Assembly (NCBI GenBank): GCA_018239895.1
Contig: JAFEGL010000068.1
Location: forward strand, 1 to 64,000
DNA length: 64,000 nt
Direction: 5' to 3'
Origin: Verrucomicrobiota bacterium
Lineage (GTDB): Bacteria > Chlamydiota > Chlamydiia > Chlamydiales > SM23-39
Positions 16,327 through 22,998 of this stretch are shown one piece after another. A program made the translations under genes and the position numbers. How positions within the stretch are numbered: position 1 is the first letter of the stretch; the number at the start of each line of letters is the position of its first letter. Under the pieces are notes generated by a model, which saw nothing but the letters and a program-made list of their open reading frames with translations, ran no database searches and was not told where the DNA came from.

Positions 16327-17337
16327 ATGTTTTTAATTCTGCTTTTTTTGCTTGCATCTCTTGTCTTTTTGTACCGAGGTTTTCACATCGTGCCTCACCA
16401 GGAAGTGTGGGTTGTTCAGCGGCTCGGAAAATTCAACCGGATGCTGGGCCCGGGACTTAACTGGATCATCCCGATGACCGATACGGTTGTCTCCCGCCAC
16501 TCTCTGAAAGAGGAGGCGATTGAGGTGCTTGCTCAAACGGCGATCACGCAGGACAACGTCAGCGTCAACATGGATGGAATCGTCTACATGAAGATCGTCG
16601 ATCCATTTGCCGCATCCTACGGCGTGAAAAATCCGACGTTAGCGTTGACGCAGCTTGTCCAAACGACGATGCGCTCTGAAATCGGGAAAATACCTCTCGA
16701 TAAGACGTTCGAAGAGAGGGAGACGCTCAACGCAAAGATCGTAGAGGCGATCAACGAGGCCTCCACGTCGTGGGGCATCCGGTGTTTGCGCTATGAGATC
16801 AAAGATATCAAGATGCCAGAAGATATCCACAAGGCGATGGAACTTCAGATGACAGCCGAGCGGCAAAAAAGGGCGAGGATCTTGGAATCGGAAGGTTTTC
16901 GTCAGTCGGCCATCAACGAATCGGAAGGGCAAAGGCAAGCCCTCATCAACAAAGCCGAGGGGATGAAAGAGCGGATCGTCCTCGAGTCGCAAGCGGCTAG
17001 AGTCGATCGGGTCAACCGGGCGAAAGGGGAGGCCGAGGCGATTTTAGCGTTGGCCGAAGCATCTGCCGACGGGATCGAGAGGATCGCCCAAGCGCTCACG
17101 CAGGTGGGTGGAGAAAAAGCTGCGTCGATCCAGATTGCGGAAAAATATATCAAGGCGTTTGAGCAGTTGGCTAAAGAGGGGACGACTGTTTTATTGCCGA
17201 CCAACTTGCAGCAGCCAGCTTCGATGATTGTGGAAGCAATGACAATTTACGATCAATTGAAAGGAAGACACCCGTATATTCCGGGAAAAGAGAGGCGTGA
17301 GGAGAGCCCCACACCTCTTGGAGAGCAAAAAAACTAG
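16327..17337 (+). CDS. SPFH/band 7 membrane protein (stomatin/QmcA family)
   Basis: 336 residues from ATG 16327, which has GAGG five bases upstream; an in-frame upstream ATG at 16297 lacks a ribosome-binding site. An N-terminal transmembrane segment (FLILLFLLASLVFLYRGF) is followed by the band 7 domain (VPHQEVWVVQRLGKFNRMLGPGLNWIIP, NVSVNMDGIVYMKI) and a long Ala/Glu/Arg-rich coiled coil (about 175-265). Family members form large membrane rings that organise microdomains and modulate proteases. Its stop overlaps by 3 bp with the convergent beta-barrel gene. Confidence 0.92.
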   Translation: MFLILLFLLASLVFLYRGFHIVPHQEVWVVQRLGKFNRMLGPGLNWIIPMTDTVVSRHSLKEEAIEVLAQTAITQDNVSVNMDGIVYMKIVDPFAASYGVKNPTLALTQLVQTTMRSEIGKIPLDKTFEERETLNAKIVEAINEASTSWGIRCLRYEIKDIKMPEDIHKAMELQMTAERQKRARILESEGFRQSAINESEGQRQALINKAEGMKERIVLESQAARVDRVNRAKGEAEAILALAEASADGIERIAQALTQVGGEKAASIQIAEKYIKAFEQLAKEGTTVLLPTNLQQPASMIVEAMTIYDQLKGRHPYIPGKERREESPTPLGEQKN

Positions 17338-17939
17338 TACCCGAAACCGATGGAGAATTCAGCCATTGGTCCTGGGAAGTCGCCCGACTTCATCGCTGCG
17401 AGAGCTGGTTGGCTCACGTCTAGCTGCATGAAGCTGCGCCAGTCTGATTTTCGGTTCATTTCGTAGCCGACAGTTGCGCTAGGAACGATACCGATGAATT
17501 CAGATTTCGCTTTGTTTTTCATTCCGCCCCATGCGAGACCGGCTCCGTAGTAGAAGCTCGACTTTGTCTCTGGAGTCATGAATCGGTAATAGCTGACTTT
17601 TGGAAGAGTGTAGTAGTAGCTACGATCTTCTTTGTCTTCAGCGTAGCCATAGGTATAGCTCGCGGAGACGTCGATAGCCGATGGGCCCATTTCAGCTCTG
17701 TAGCCAAGACCGAGACCTGGTGTGAAAAATCCTTGGGTAAACTCTGGAACTTGGTGAGCTTGGGTATCAGCTACGCCCATCCGGAGATAGGTAAATCCGC
17801 TTTTTGCGGTCGTAGTTTCCAGGGCATTCTTTTTCATTTCTGGAATGTCCGAGGATGTGATCGGTTCAACAGCTGCGTCTACTGCGAAGCAAGCTGCTGA
17901 TGCAAGTGCAAAAATCGATGTGAGTAAATACCTTTTCAT
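17334..17939 (-). CDS. Predicted outer-membrane beta-barrel protein
   Basis: 201 residues from ATG 17939, which has a perfect AGGAGG upstream. A cleavable signal peptide (MKRYLLTSIFALASAACFA) is followed by alternating amphipathic strands (GLGLGYRAEMG, SYTYGYAEDKEDRSYYY, SFYYGAGLAWGG, PSATVGYEMN) and a C-terminal aromatic residue (SIGFGY), the usual BamA recognition signature. No family name can be assigned; an 8-stranded barrel is plausible. The strong ribosome-binding site suggests abundant expression. Confidence 0.75.
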   Translation of the reverse strand: MKRYLLTSIFALASAACFAVDAAVEPITSSDIPEMKKNALETTTAKSGFTYLRMGVADTQAHQVPEFTQGFFTPGLGLGYRAEMGPSAIDVSASYTYGYAEDKEDRSYYYTLPKVSYYRFMTPETKSSFYYGAGLAWGGMKNKAKSEFIGIVPSATVGYEMNRKSDWRSFMQLDVSQPALAAMKSGDFPGPMAEFSIGFGY

Positions 17940-18024
17940 AATTACCTCCTGAAAAAGGAATATCATTATGTATCAGCGGAGATTAATAAGTCCATTAAAC
18001 AAATTAGTTAACTAGTAGTAATTA

Positions 18025-19365
18025 TTATGATTCAATGTTGCGGCGAACCATTTGCACTTGGCGGCGCAGCATCTCATTGATTTGGATCTGATCGCTGATC
18101 TTTTTCCAAGCGTGGAGAAGAGTGGAATGAGTTTTACCGCCAAAAGAGACGGCGATCTTCATAAGAGAATCGTCGATCATCTCTTTGGCGAGATACATCG
18201 CGACTTGCCTTGCGAGGGCGATCTCTTTGAGTCGAGATTCCCCCTTGAGTTCGCTGACGCGCACCTCGAAAACGGCGGCGACGCTCTTCAAAATCCCTTC
18301 GACCGAGATCTTTCTCTGCGGCGCGCTAGACTGGAACATCTCGCTTAAAATCCGCTCGACAATATCTTGGCTGAGTTCCGTGGCGAGGAGGCGGGAGTGG
18401 GCGCAGAGGCGGTTGATGGCACCCTCTAATTGCCGCACGTTATTGTAGATATGCTCTGCGATGAAAAAGGCGATTTGGCTGGGGATATTGAGTCCTCGCC
18501 CTTCCGATTTATGTTTGATGATGGCGACCCGTGTCTCGAGGTCGGGGATTCCCATGTGGGCGACGAGGCCCCATTCCATCCGGGCGATCATCCGTTCAGA
18601 AAGTTTGAGCTGTGACGGCGGCTTATCGCTTGTGATAACGATCTGTTTATTTTGGTTGATCAGCGTCTCAAACGTGTTGCAAAACTCCTCTTCAAAATTG
18701 AGCCGGTTTTGCAAAAATTGGATATCGTCGACGAGAAGTACATCGAGATTGCGATAGTAGCGCTTCATCTTGTCGATCGATTTATTGCGCAGATTGTCGA
18801 CGATGTCGTTGATGAACGCCTCAGTTGTGATCGCCTGGATTTTCACTTTCCGATTGTGTTCTCGGATGTAGTGGCCGATGCCGTGGAGCAAGTGAGTTTT
18901 CCCCAATCCTACGCCGCCATGAATGAAGAGGGGATTGTAGGTTTTTCCTGGCCGTGAGGCGACGCCGACCGCCGCCGATTTGACGAACTGGTTCGAAGGC
19001 CCCTCGATGAAGTTGTCGAACGTGTAGTGTTGGTTGAGCTTTACTTCAAAGACAGAGGATTCAGGCTCAGAAATTTCGATAACGGGAGCTGCCGTCTCCA
19101 CTTTTTTCTGCGCCGATGCAATCACAAATGTGATCGCCGCTTCTCCTGAATTCCGCGTGGGGAGAAAGTCAGCCAAGATCTCTTTGAAGTTGTCGAGGAG
19201 ATACTCCTGAACGAAAATGTTGGGAACTTCCAATACAGTTTCATCGGGAGTCGACTGGACAAGCCGGATCGGGGCGAGCCAATTTTCATATTCTGCGCTG
19301 GAGCAGCGGGTCTGGACGAACTCGAGGAATTGAGTCCAACTTGTTTTCGTTTCACAATCTTGCAT
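18025..19365 (-). CDS. dnaA: Chromosomal replication initiator DnaA (chlamydial DnaA2-like)
   Basis: 446 residues with N-terminal domain I, AAA+ module with Walker A GGVGLGKT (150-157) and Walker B VDDIQ (212-216), and C-terminal DNA-binding signature [15 protein letters not shown]. It binds DnaA boxes at the origin and acts as a regulator. Chlamydiae carry two dnaA genes; the neighbours here (TPR gene, CT273-like gene, then the rsmH cluster) match those of C. trachomatis dnaA_2 (CT275) as I recall. A perfect DnaA box lies 1.3 kb upstream, in front of mraZ. The start has no clear Shine-Dalgarno. Confidence 0.96.
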   Translation of the reverse strand: MQDCETKTSWTQFLEFVQTRCSSAEYENWLAPIRLVQSTPDETVLEVPNIFVQEYLLDNFKEILADFLPTRNSGEAAITFVIASAQKKVETAAPVIEISEPESSVFEVKLNQHYTFDNFIEGPSNQFVKSAAVGVASRPGKTYNPLFIHGGVGLGKTHLLHGIGHYIREHNRKVKIQAITTEAFINDIVDNLRNKSIDKMKRYYRNLDVLLVDDIQFLQNRLNFEEEFCNTFETLINQNKQIVITSDKPPSQLKLSERMIARMEWGLVAHMGIPDLETRVAIIKHKSEGRGLNIPSQIAFFIAEHIYNNVRQLEGAINRLCAHSRLLATELSQDIVERILSEMFQSSAPQRKISVEGILKSVAAVFEVRVSELKGESRLKEIALARQVAMYLAKEMIDDSLMKIAVSFGGKTHSTLLHAWKKISDQIQINEMLRRQVQMVRRNIES

Positions 19366-19440
19366 GGGGTTACTTTATCAGTCCAACCGGTGCTCGGGCA
19401 AGAAAATTCCAAAGTGAGGGATCACGTCGATCGTTAGGCT

Positions 19441-19495
19441 TTTTGGGTTAAGCCAAGATCAACGATAAGAACGATGAAACGATATAACGATAAAA
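19441..19495. repeat. ATCGTTATATCG-type repeat, copy
   Basis: The stretch carries AGCCAAGATCAACGATAA and GAAACGATATAACGATAA, shared with copies at 11363-11383, 25009-25128 and 33219-33292. It lies in the 242-bp gap upstream of dnaA, so it may influence dnaA transcription. Confidence 0.65.
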
Positions 19496-19536
19496 AAATA
19501 GAGTTAACTACCCCAACAAAAATCGAACTCGTTCCA

Positions 19537-19602
19537 GGGGCTGTGTGCCGCGCAATGCGCGGGACACAGCCCTCTTGGCGCTCATTGCCGTTGGCAATGA
19601 GC
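19537..19602. terminator. Two hairpins after the TPR gene
   Basis: GGGCTGTGT ... ACACAGCCC (within 19537-19572) and GCTCATTGCC gtt GGCAATGAGC (19579-19601) sit just after the stop of the minus-strand TPR gene. Neither has a clear T-run, so termination is likely but not certain. They separate the TPR gene from dnaA. Confidence 0.5.
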
Positions 19603-19607
19603 GAAAG

Positions 19608-20006
19608 TTACTGTCTGTAGGCAAGAATTAGGGCGGCGGCCTGGGCGGAGATCTGCTTGTTCTCCGATTTTTCCAGCTCGGTTGCTTGGACGAGTCCTTG
19701 TCTTTTGTAACCGAGCATGAAGAGAGCCTTCGCCCGGTTCAGCTGCGTAAGTAGATGGTGGGGCTCCAGTTTCAACGCCCGATCCAAAAAGTCGAGGGCT
19801 TTCAGCCCATTCCCTTTTTGGAGATAAAGGGCGCCGATCGTCTGGAGATCGTAGGCATTGGGCGGCGAGAGGACCGTCAGGGCGTCGAAGAAGGTGAGGG
19901 CCACATCGTAGATCCCTTGCTGAATATAGGAGTAGGCGACGTGGCGGAGGTCTTCGATCTCTGTCTGCCCCCAGCCGAGAATTTCCAACCAATTCATCTG
20001 GCTCAT
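19608..20006 (-). CDS. TPR-repeat protein, type III chaperone-like
   Basis: 132 residues made mostly of tetratricopeptide repeats (YIQQGIYDVALTFFDALTVLSP, LYLQKGNGLKALDFLDRALKLEP, AKALFMLGYKRQGLVQ), the architecture of LcrH/SycD class II chaperones for type III translocators. Its place next to dnaA2 matches CT274 of C. trachomatis as I recall. ATG 20006 has AGAGGT six bases upstream. It begins 3 bp after the upstream gene's stop, so it is in an operon with it. Confidence 0.8.
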   Translation of the reverse strand: MSQMNWLEILGWGQTEIEDLRHVAYSYIQQGIYDVALTFFDALTVLSPPNAYDLQTIGALYLQKGNGLKALDFLDRALKLEPHHLLTQLNRAKALFMLGYKRQGLVQATELEKSENKQISAQAAALILAYRQ

Positions 20007-20009
20007 GTC

Positions 20010-20516
20010 TCAACCTCTTTGGAATTGGTTGCGGCGGGAATTGACGAGGGCGAGGTTCCGGTCAAGCTTCGTGATCGTCTCTAATAAGGACATGAGGATC
20101 CGCCGTTCCTTCTCCTCTTCTTGTCCCTCTCTATCGTCCGATTGCCCTTCGCCTCCCTCTCGTTTCCGAGAATGGGGCTTGTTCAAGACATCCTCGAGGC
20201 TCGCGATCTTATCGGTATCGGCCTCTTGCTTTTCGTAGGAGCCGAGCGAGGGGATTAACTGATAGGAGAAGAACCGGCCCACCCGGTCGTAATATTCGGG
20301 CGGGGGGAGGAACGCAGCCCAAAGGGTCGTCCCCAGCGAGGTAAATAGGTGGTCGAATTCCGACGGTACATAAGGTTTGGCGACAGAAACGGCCGTCTTT
20401 TGAGGAACCCATTTGGATTCTTCGATGAGCCTGCGGTCGAGCTGTTCGATATCTTTAGCGTAGCGGACTGAAGATTCGAGTCCCAAGTTGTCGATCGTGC
20501 GCGGTTTCACACTCAT
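20010..20516 (-). CDS. Conserved chlamydial hypothetical protein (CT273-like)
   Basis: 168 residues, with an ordered first half (DHLFTSLGTTLWAAFLPPPEYYDRVGRFFSYQL), a charged, probably disordered linker (KREGGEGQSDDREGQEEEKERR) and a C-terminal helix. No signal peptide. By position it corresponds to CT273 of C. trachomatis, whose function I do not know; coupling to a TPR chaperone-like gene suggests a partner or substrate of that chaperone. ATG 20516 has GGAGG seven bases upstream. It is the first gene of the minus-strand unit diverging from mraZ. Confidence 0.75.
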   Translation of the reverse strand: MSVKPRTIDNLGLESSVRYAKDIEQLDRRLIEESKWVPQKTAVSVAKPYVPSEFDHLFTSLGTTLWAAFLPPPEYYDRVGRFFSYQLIPSLGSYEKQEADTDKIASLEDVLNKPHSRKREGGEGQSDDREGQEEEKERRILMSLLETITKLDRNLALVNSRRNQFQRG

Positions 20517-20606
20517 ATGGATGCCTCCGTAGTTTCATTCTACCAACGGAAGAGTTTTGTAGATAGACCCACTTTTGGGTGCACTTAACAAGCAGTGACG
20601 AGTTCT

Positions 20607-20780
20607 ACCCACTTTTTCCCATTTTTCCACTCAGAATTGTGAACAACGGGACGAACATTGTGGATAACTCTGTGGAATACGTTCTTAAATTTTTATAATA
20701 CAGTTACTTAAGTTTTACTTGTCTGTGTGAAAAATGTGCGAAAATCGAACACTTTTGAACAACTTTCCCACAATTTCCCA
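20607..20780 (-). promoter_or_regulatory. Minus-strand TGGGA-type repeats (possible MraZ sites)
   Basis: Read on the minus strand, TGGGA elements with 5-nt spacers occur at 20766-20770 and 20776-20780, and TGGGA/TGGGT at 20617-20621 and 20607-20611. MraZ in E. coli binds TGGGN repeats with 5-nt spacers, so these could be extra MraZ sites, or simply relatives of DnaA-like sequence (TTTCCCACA). Confidence 0.4.
20659..20667 (-). promoter_or_regulatory. Perfect DnaA box
   Basis: TGTGGATAA is the exact complement of the consensus TTATCCACA. It lies in the 393-bp region between divergent CT273-like gene and mraZ, with weaker relatives nearby (TGTGGAATA at 20671). It could be a DnaA regulatory target. 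Confidence 0.6.
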
Positions 20781-20888
20781 CAAAAATTTCACAAGTGTTA
20801 ACTCTTTGATTGTAAGTTCTTTCGGAGCAAATTTCAAAAATGCATTCGCAAAATGGATTGCGCGATTTTCGATTTGGTGGCTAACATG

Positions 20889-20913
20889 TGGGAGAACGTG
20901 GGAATACTTGTGA
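20889..20913 (+). promoter_or_regulatory. MraZ operator (TGGGN repeats)
   Basis: TGGGA (20889-20893), TGGGA (20899-20903) and TGTGA (20909-20913) are spaced exactly 5 nt apart. This is the arrangement known for autoregulation by MraZ in E. coli. It runs up to, and the last unit overlaps, the chosen GTG start of mraZ. Confidence 0.7.
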
Positions 20914-21452
20914 ACGGGTTCTTCTTCAGTGGTTCTTCGGTAGCAAAACTCGATGAGAAAGGGCGATTCGTCCTTCCTCAAGAGATGCGCTACGGACTTG
21001 TTGAAGAGGGAAAATGCGAATTCGTCATCGGTTTGGGACTCGGCGGATGTCTCGCCATCTATCGGAAAAGCGTCATTCAAAAAATCGTGGAGCGCTTCCA
21101 AAAGATGCAGCACATCGCCCAGTACCAAAAATTTTTCACCCTGTTCTTTTCAACCCTCCATCAAACTGAATGCGACAAAATCGGCAGAATCACTCTTCCC
21201 GCGACCTTGAAAGGGGCGGTGAAGATCCAAAAAGAGATTGTCGTCGCAGGGGTAATGGACAAGATCGAACTGTGGCCGAAAGAAGTATATGACGAAAATC
21301 TCCGCAAGCTGATGGAAGGGGAAGATCTAGCGAAAATGACCGAAGCTGCCTTTGCTTTGTTGAATGACGAAGCGCCGGCGCCGGCTCCAGCAGTCCACCC
21401 AACCGCTCAAGCCAACCCGCTCTATTTTGACACGGCTCCCTTGAAATCATGA
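20910..21452 (+). CDS. mraZ: Transcriptional regulator MraZ
   Basis: DNA-binding regulator of the division and cell-wall cluster, with two AbrB-like SpoVT/MraZ repeats: VAKLDEKGRFVLPQEMR and, after residue 85, TECDKIGRITLPATLK. The ATG at 20886 would place the MraZ operator inside the coding region and add residues not seen in the family, whereas GTG 20910 gives MNGFFFSG, matching the usual MFxG start. The 180-residue length exceeds the usual ~150 because of a Pro/Ala-rich C-terminal tail. It overlaps rsmH by 4 bp (ATGA). Confidence 0.9.
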   Translation: MNGFFFSGSSVAKLDEKGRFVLPQEMRYGLVEEGKCEFVIGLGLGGCLAIYRKSVIQKIVERFQKMQHIAQYQKFFTLFFSTLHQTECDKIGRITLPATLKGAVKIQKEIVVAGVMDKIELWPKEVYDENLRKLMEGEDLAKMTEAAFALLNDEAPAPAPAVHPTAQANPLYFDTAPLKS

Positions 21453-22360
21453 GCGCCCCGCATATTTCTGTTCTTTTGCGGGAGGTCGTCCAGGCTTTCG
21501 ATGGGGTTGAAATAAAGACTTTTTTCGATGGGACCCTCGGCGCAGGCGGCCATGCCCGCGCAATTTTGGCTACCCATCCTGAAATTGTCCGGTACATAGG
21601 TTGCGACCGCGACCCGAGGGCTCACGAAGAGGCGTTGAAGACTCTGGCCCCTTGGCGGGAAAAAGTGGAATTCGTCCGCGGGAGCTACTCCGAACTACCC
21701 GACATTTTGAAAGAAAGAGAGATCGGCTGCATCCAGGGGTTTTTGATCGACGTGGGAGTCTCGTCGATGCAGCTCGATGAACGAGAAAGAGGATTTAGTT
21801 TTCGAGGCGATGGGCCGCTCGATATGAGAATGGACCCTTCCGCCTCGCTCACGGCCGAAAACATCGTGAACCAATATCCGGAGGCGGAGATCGCTAGGAT
21901 CCTTTTTGAGTACGGCGAAGAGAGGCGCTCGAGACAGATCGCCAAAGCGATTGTCGCCATACGAAAGAAAAGACCGATCCGAACGGCTGCCGAACTGGTG
22001 AAGATTGTGGAGCCGATTGTGGGGCGTGGCCCCATCCATCCGGCGACGCGAGTATTCCAGGCGCTCCGTATCGCGGTAAACGATGAACTAGGCGAGTTGG
22101 AACGCGGCCTCGAGGCCGCGATCGAACATGTGAGTCCAGGGGGGAGGATCGCTGTGATCTCTTTCCATAGCCTGGAAGACAGGATAGCGAAAACTGCATT
22201 TCGCAAACATGAATGGCGCGAGGCCAAGCGGGGACGAGAGGCCAGCGGCAGCTTAAAGATACTGACAAAAAAGCCGGCGATCCCCACGGCGGAAGAAATC
22301 CGGGCAAATGCCCGATCGCGGAGCGCAAAACTGCGGATCGCGGAAAAAATAGGTGGCTAA
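21449..22360 (+). CDS. rsmH: 16S rRNA (cytosine(1402)-N4)-methyltransferase RsmH
   Basis: SAM-dependent methyltransferase of 16S rRNA C1402, also known as MraW. 303 residues, usual length. Motifs: FDGTLGAGGHARAIL (SAM binding), GFLIDVGVSSMQLDERERGFSF, DGPLDMRMDP and VFQALRIAVNDELGELE, and ISFHSLEDRI near the C-terminus, all characteristic of the family. It overlaps mraZ by 4 bp and ftsL starts 3 bp after its stop. Confidence 0.98.
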   Translation: MSAPHISVLLREVVQAFDGVEIKTFFDGTLGAGGHARAILATHPEIVRYIGCDRDPRAHEEALKTLAPWREKVEFVRGSYSELPDILKEREIGCIQGFLIDVGVSSMQLDERERGFSFRGDGPLDMRMDPSASLTAENIVNQYPEAEIARILFEYGEERRSRQIAKAIVAIRKKRPIRTAAELVKIVEPIVGRGPIHPATRVFQALRIAVNDELGELERGLEAAIEHVSPGGRIAVISFHSLEDRIAKTAFRKHEWREAKRGREASGSLKILTKKPAIPTAEEIRANARSRSAKLRIAEKIGG

Positions 22361-22362
22361 TT

Positions 22363-22656
22363 ATGCAGAAGAGCTTATTGCCTCGGTTGGGATTCTGCTT
22401 AACGGTATTGGGACTTTGCCTCTATTCCTACTTTGACAAACAAAACGAACTCACCCAAATCAAAATCCGCCTCCCAGAAGTTGAAAAGCAGATCCGTTTA
22501 GTTCGGGAAGAAAATCGCCGCTTGCGCTACGAGATCGATCAATTCGAAAGTCCGACCCATCTCATTGAAATGGCCCACCGGCCCGAATTCAGCCATTTAA
22601 AACACCCGCTACTCCGCGAAATATTGACCGTTCCCGAAGGAATTGCATCTAATTAA
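22363..22656 (+). CDS. ftsL: FtsL-like cell division protein
   Basis: 97 residues: short N-terminus, one transmembrane segment (LGFCLTVLGLCLYSYF), then a leucine-zipper-like coiled coil (EVEKQIRLVREENRRLRYEIDQFES) and the FtsL-type SPTHLIEMAHR motif. FtsL links early and late divisome proteins. ATG 22363 has AGGTGG upstream. The size, position between rsmH and ftsI and topology all agree, as with CT271 of C. trachomatis. Confidence 0.85.
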   Translation: MQKSLLPRLGFCLTVLGLCLYSYFDKQNELTQIKIRLPEVEKQIRLVREENRRLRYEIDQFESPTHLIEMAHRPEFSHLKHPLLREILTVPEGIASN

Positions 22657-22660
22657 TTAT

Positions 22661-22998
22661 GAACCCATCCGTAAAGTCCTTTGAGTGTGCCTCCAATTTG
22701 AGCGTTCGTCGATTTTCGGGATTATTTTGGCCAAATTTCGATCCAAAATTGGGGGGTCATATACGGGAAGATGATATTACCCCCCAATTTTGGATCGAAA
22801 TTTGGCTCAAAAGAACCCGAAAATCGACAGAACCTCAATTTGAAGGCACACTCCTTGAGCAATTCCGAGTTTCGGCCGGCGCTTTTCGAGAGAAAAGCCG
22901 AGGCCATATTTTCGTTGCGATATTGACCTCGGCTTTTCTCTCAAAAATCGCTCGCCCGAACTCTCGGACTTGCCGCAAACTACTTTACGGATAGGTTC
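22661..22998. mobile_element. Palindromic element with second palindrome nested inside, copy 1
   Basis: Terminal inverted repeats GAACCCATCCGTAAAGT (22661) and its near-complement ending GGTTC at 22998. An AT dinucleotide lies immediately outside each end. The uninterrupted version is copy 2 at 41911-42075. Here it is split by an inner element at 22683-22853. The downstream AT plus the next G form the ftsI start codon. The element also contributes GGATAGG as a possible ribosome-binding site. No transposase is encoded, so it is a MITE-like or other non-autonomous repeat. Confidence 0.75.
22683..22853. mobile_element. Inner palindrome inserted in copy 1
   Basis: 171 bp with about 75-bp arms, from GAGTGTGCC (22683) to GGCACACTC (22853), around a centre of about 20 nt. 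Because of the symmetry both strands translate to similar peptides (PNFDPKLGG ... TPQFWIEIW). Removing it restores the alignment with copy 2. Flanking duplication is short or unclear (CTT on both sides at most). Confidence 0.75.

Noticed and set aside
19501..19560. Possible tRNA-like TCGAACTCGTTCC string
   Set aside because: No cloverleaf can be drawn around it.
20517..20886. Replication origin
   Set aside because: Only one perfect DnaA box and no AT-rich unwinding element of clear form; the evidence is not enough to call an origin, so it is kept as a finding only.
20886..20909. ATG start for mraZ at 20886 and earlier in-frame ATG at 20853
   Set aside because: These would put the TGGGN operator within the coding region and add residues that do not fit the MraZ start MFxG.
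22659..22994. 111-residue reading frame inside the ftsL-ftsI gap
   Set aside because: It only reads through the two palindromic elements; both strands give mirror peptides as expected for a palindrome, and no ribosome-binding site supports it.
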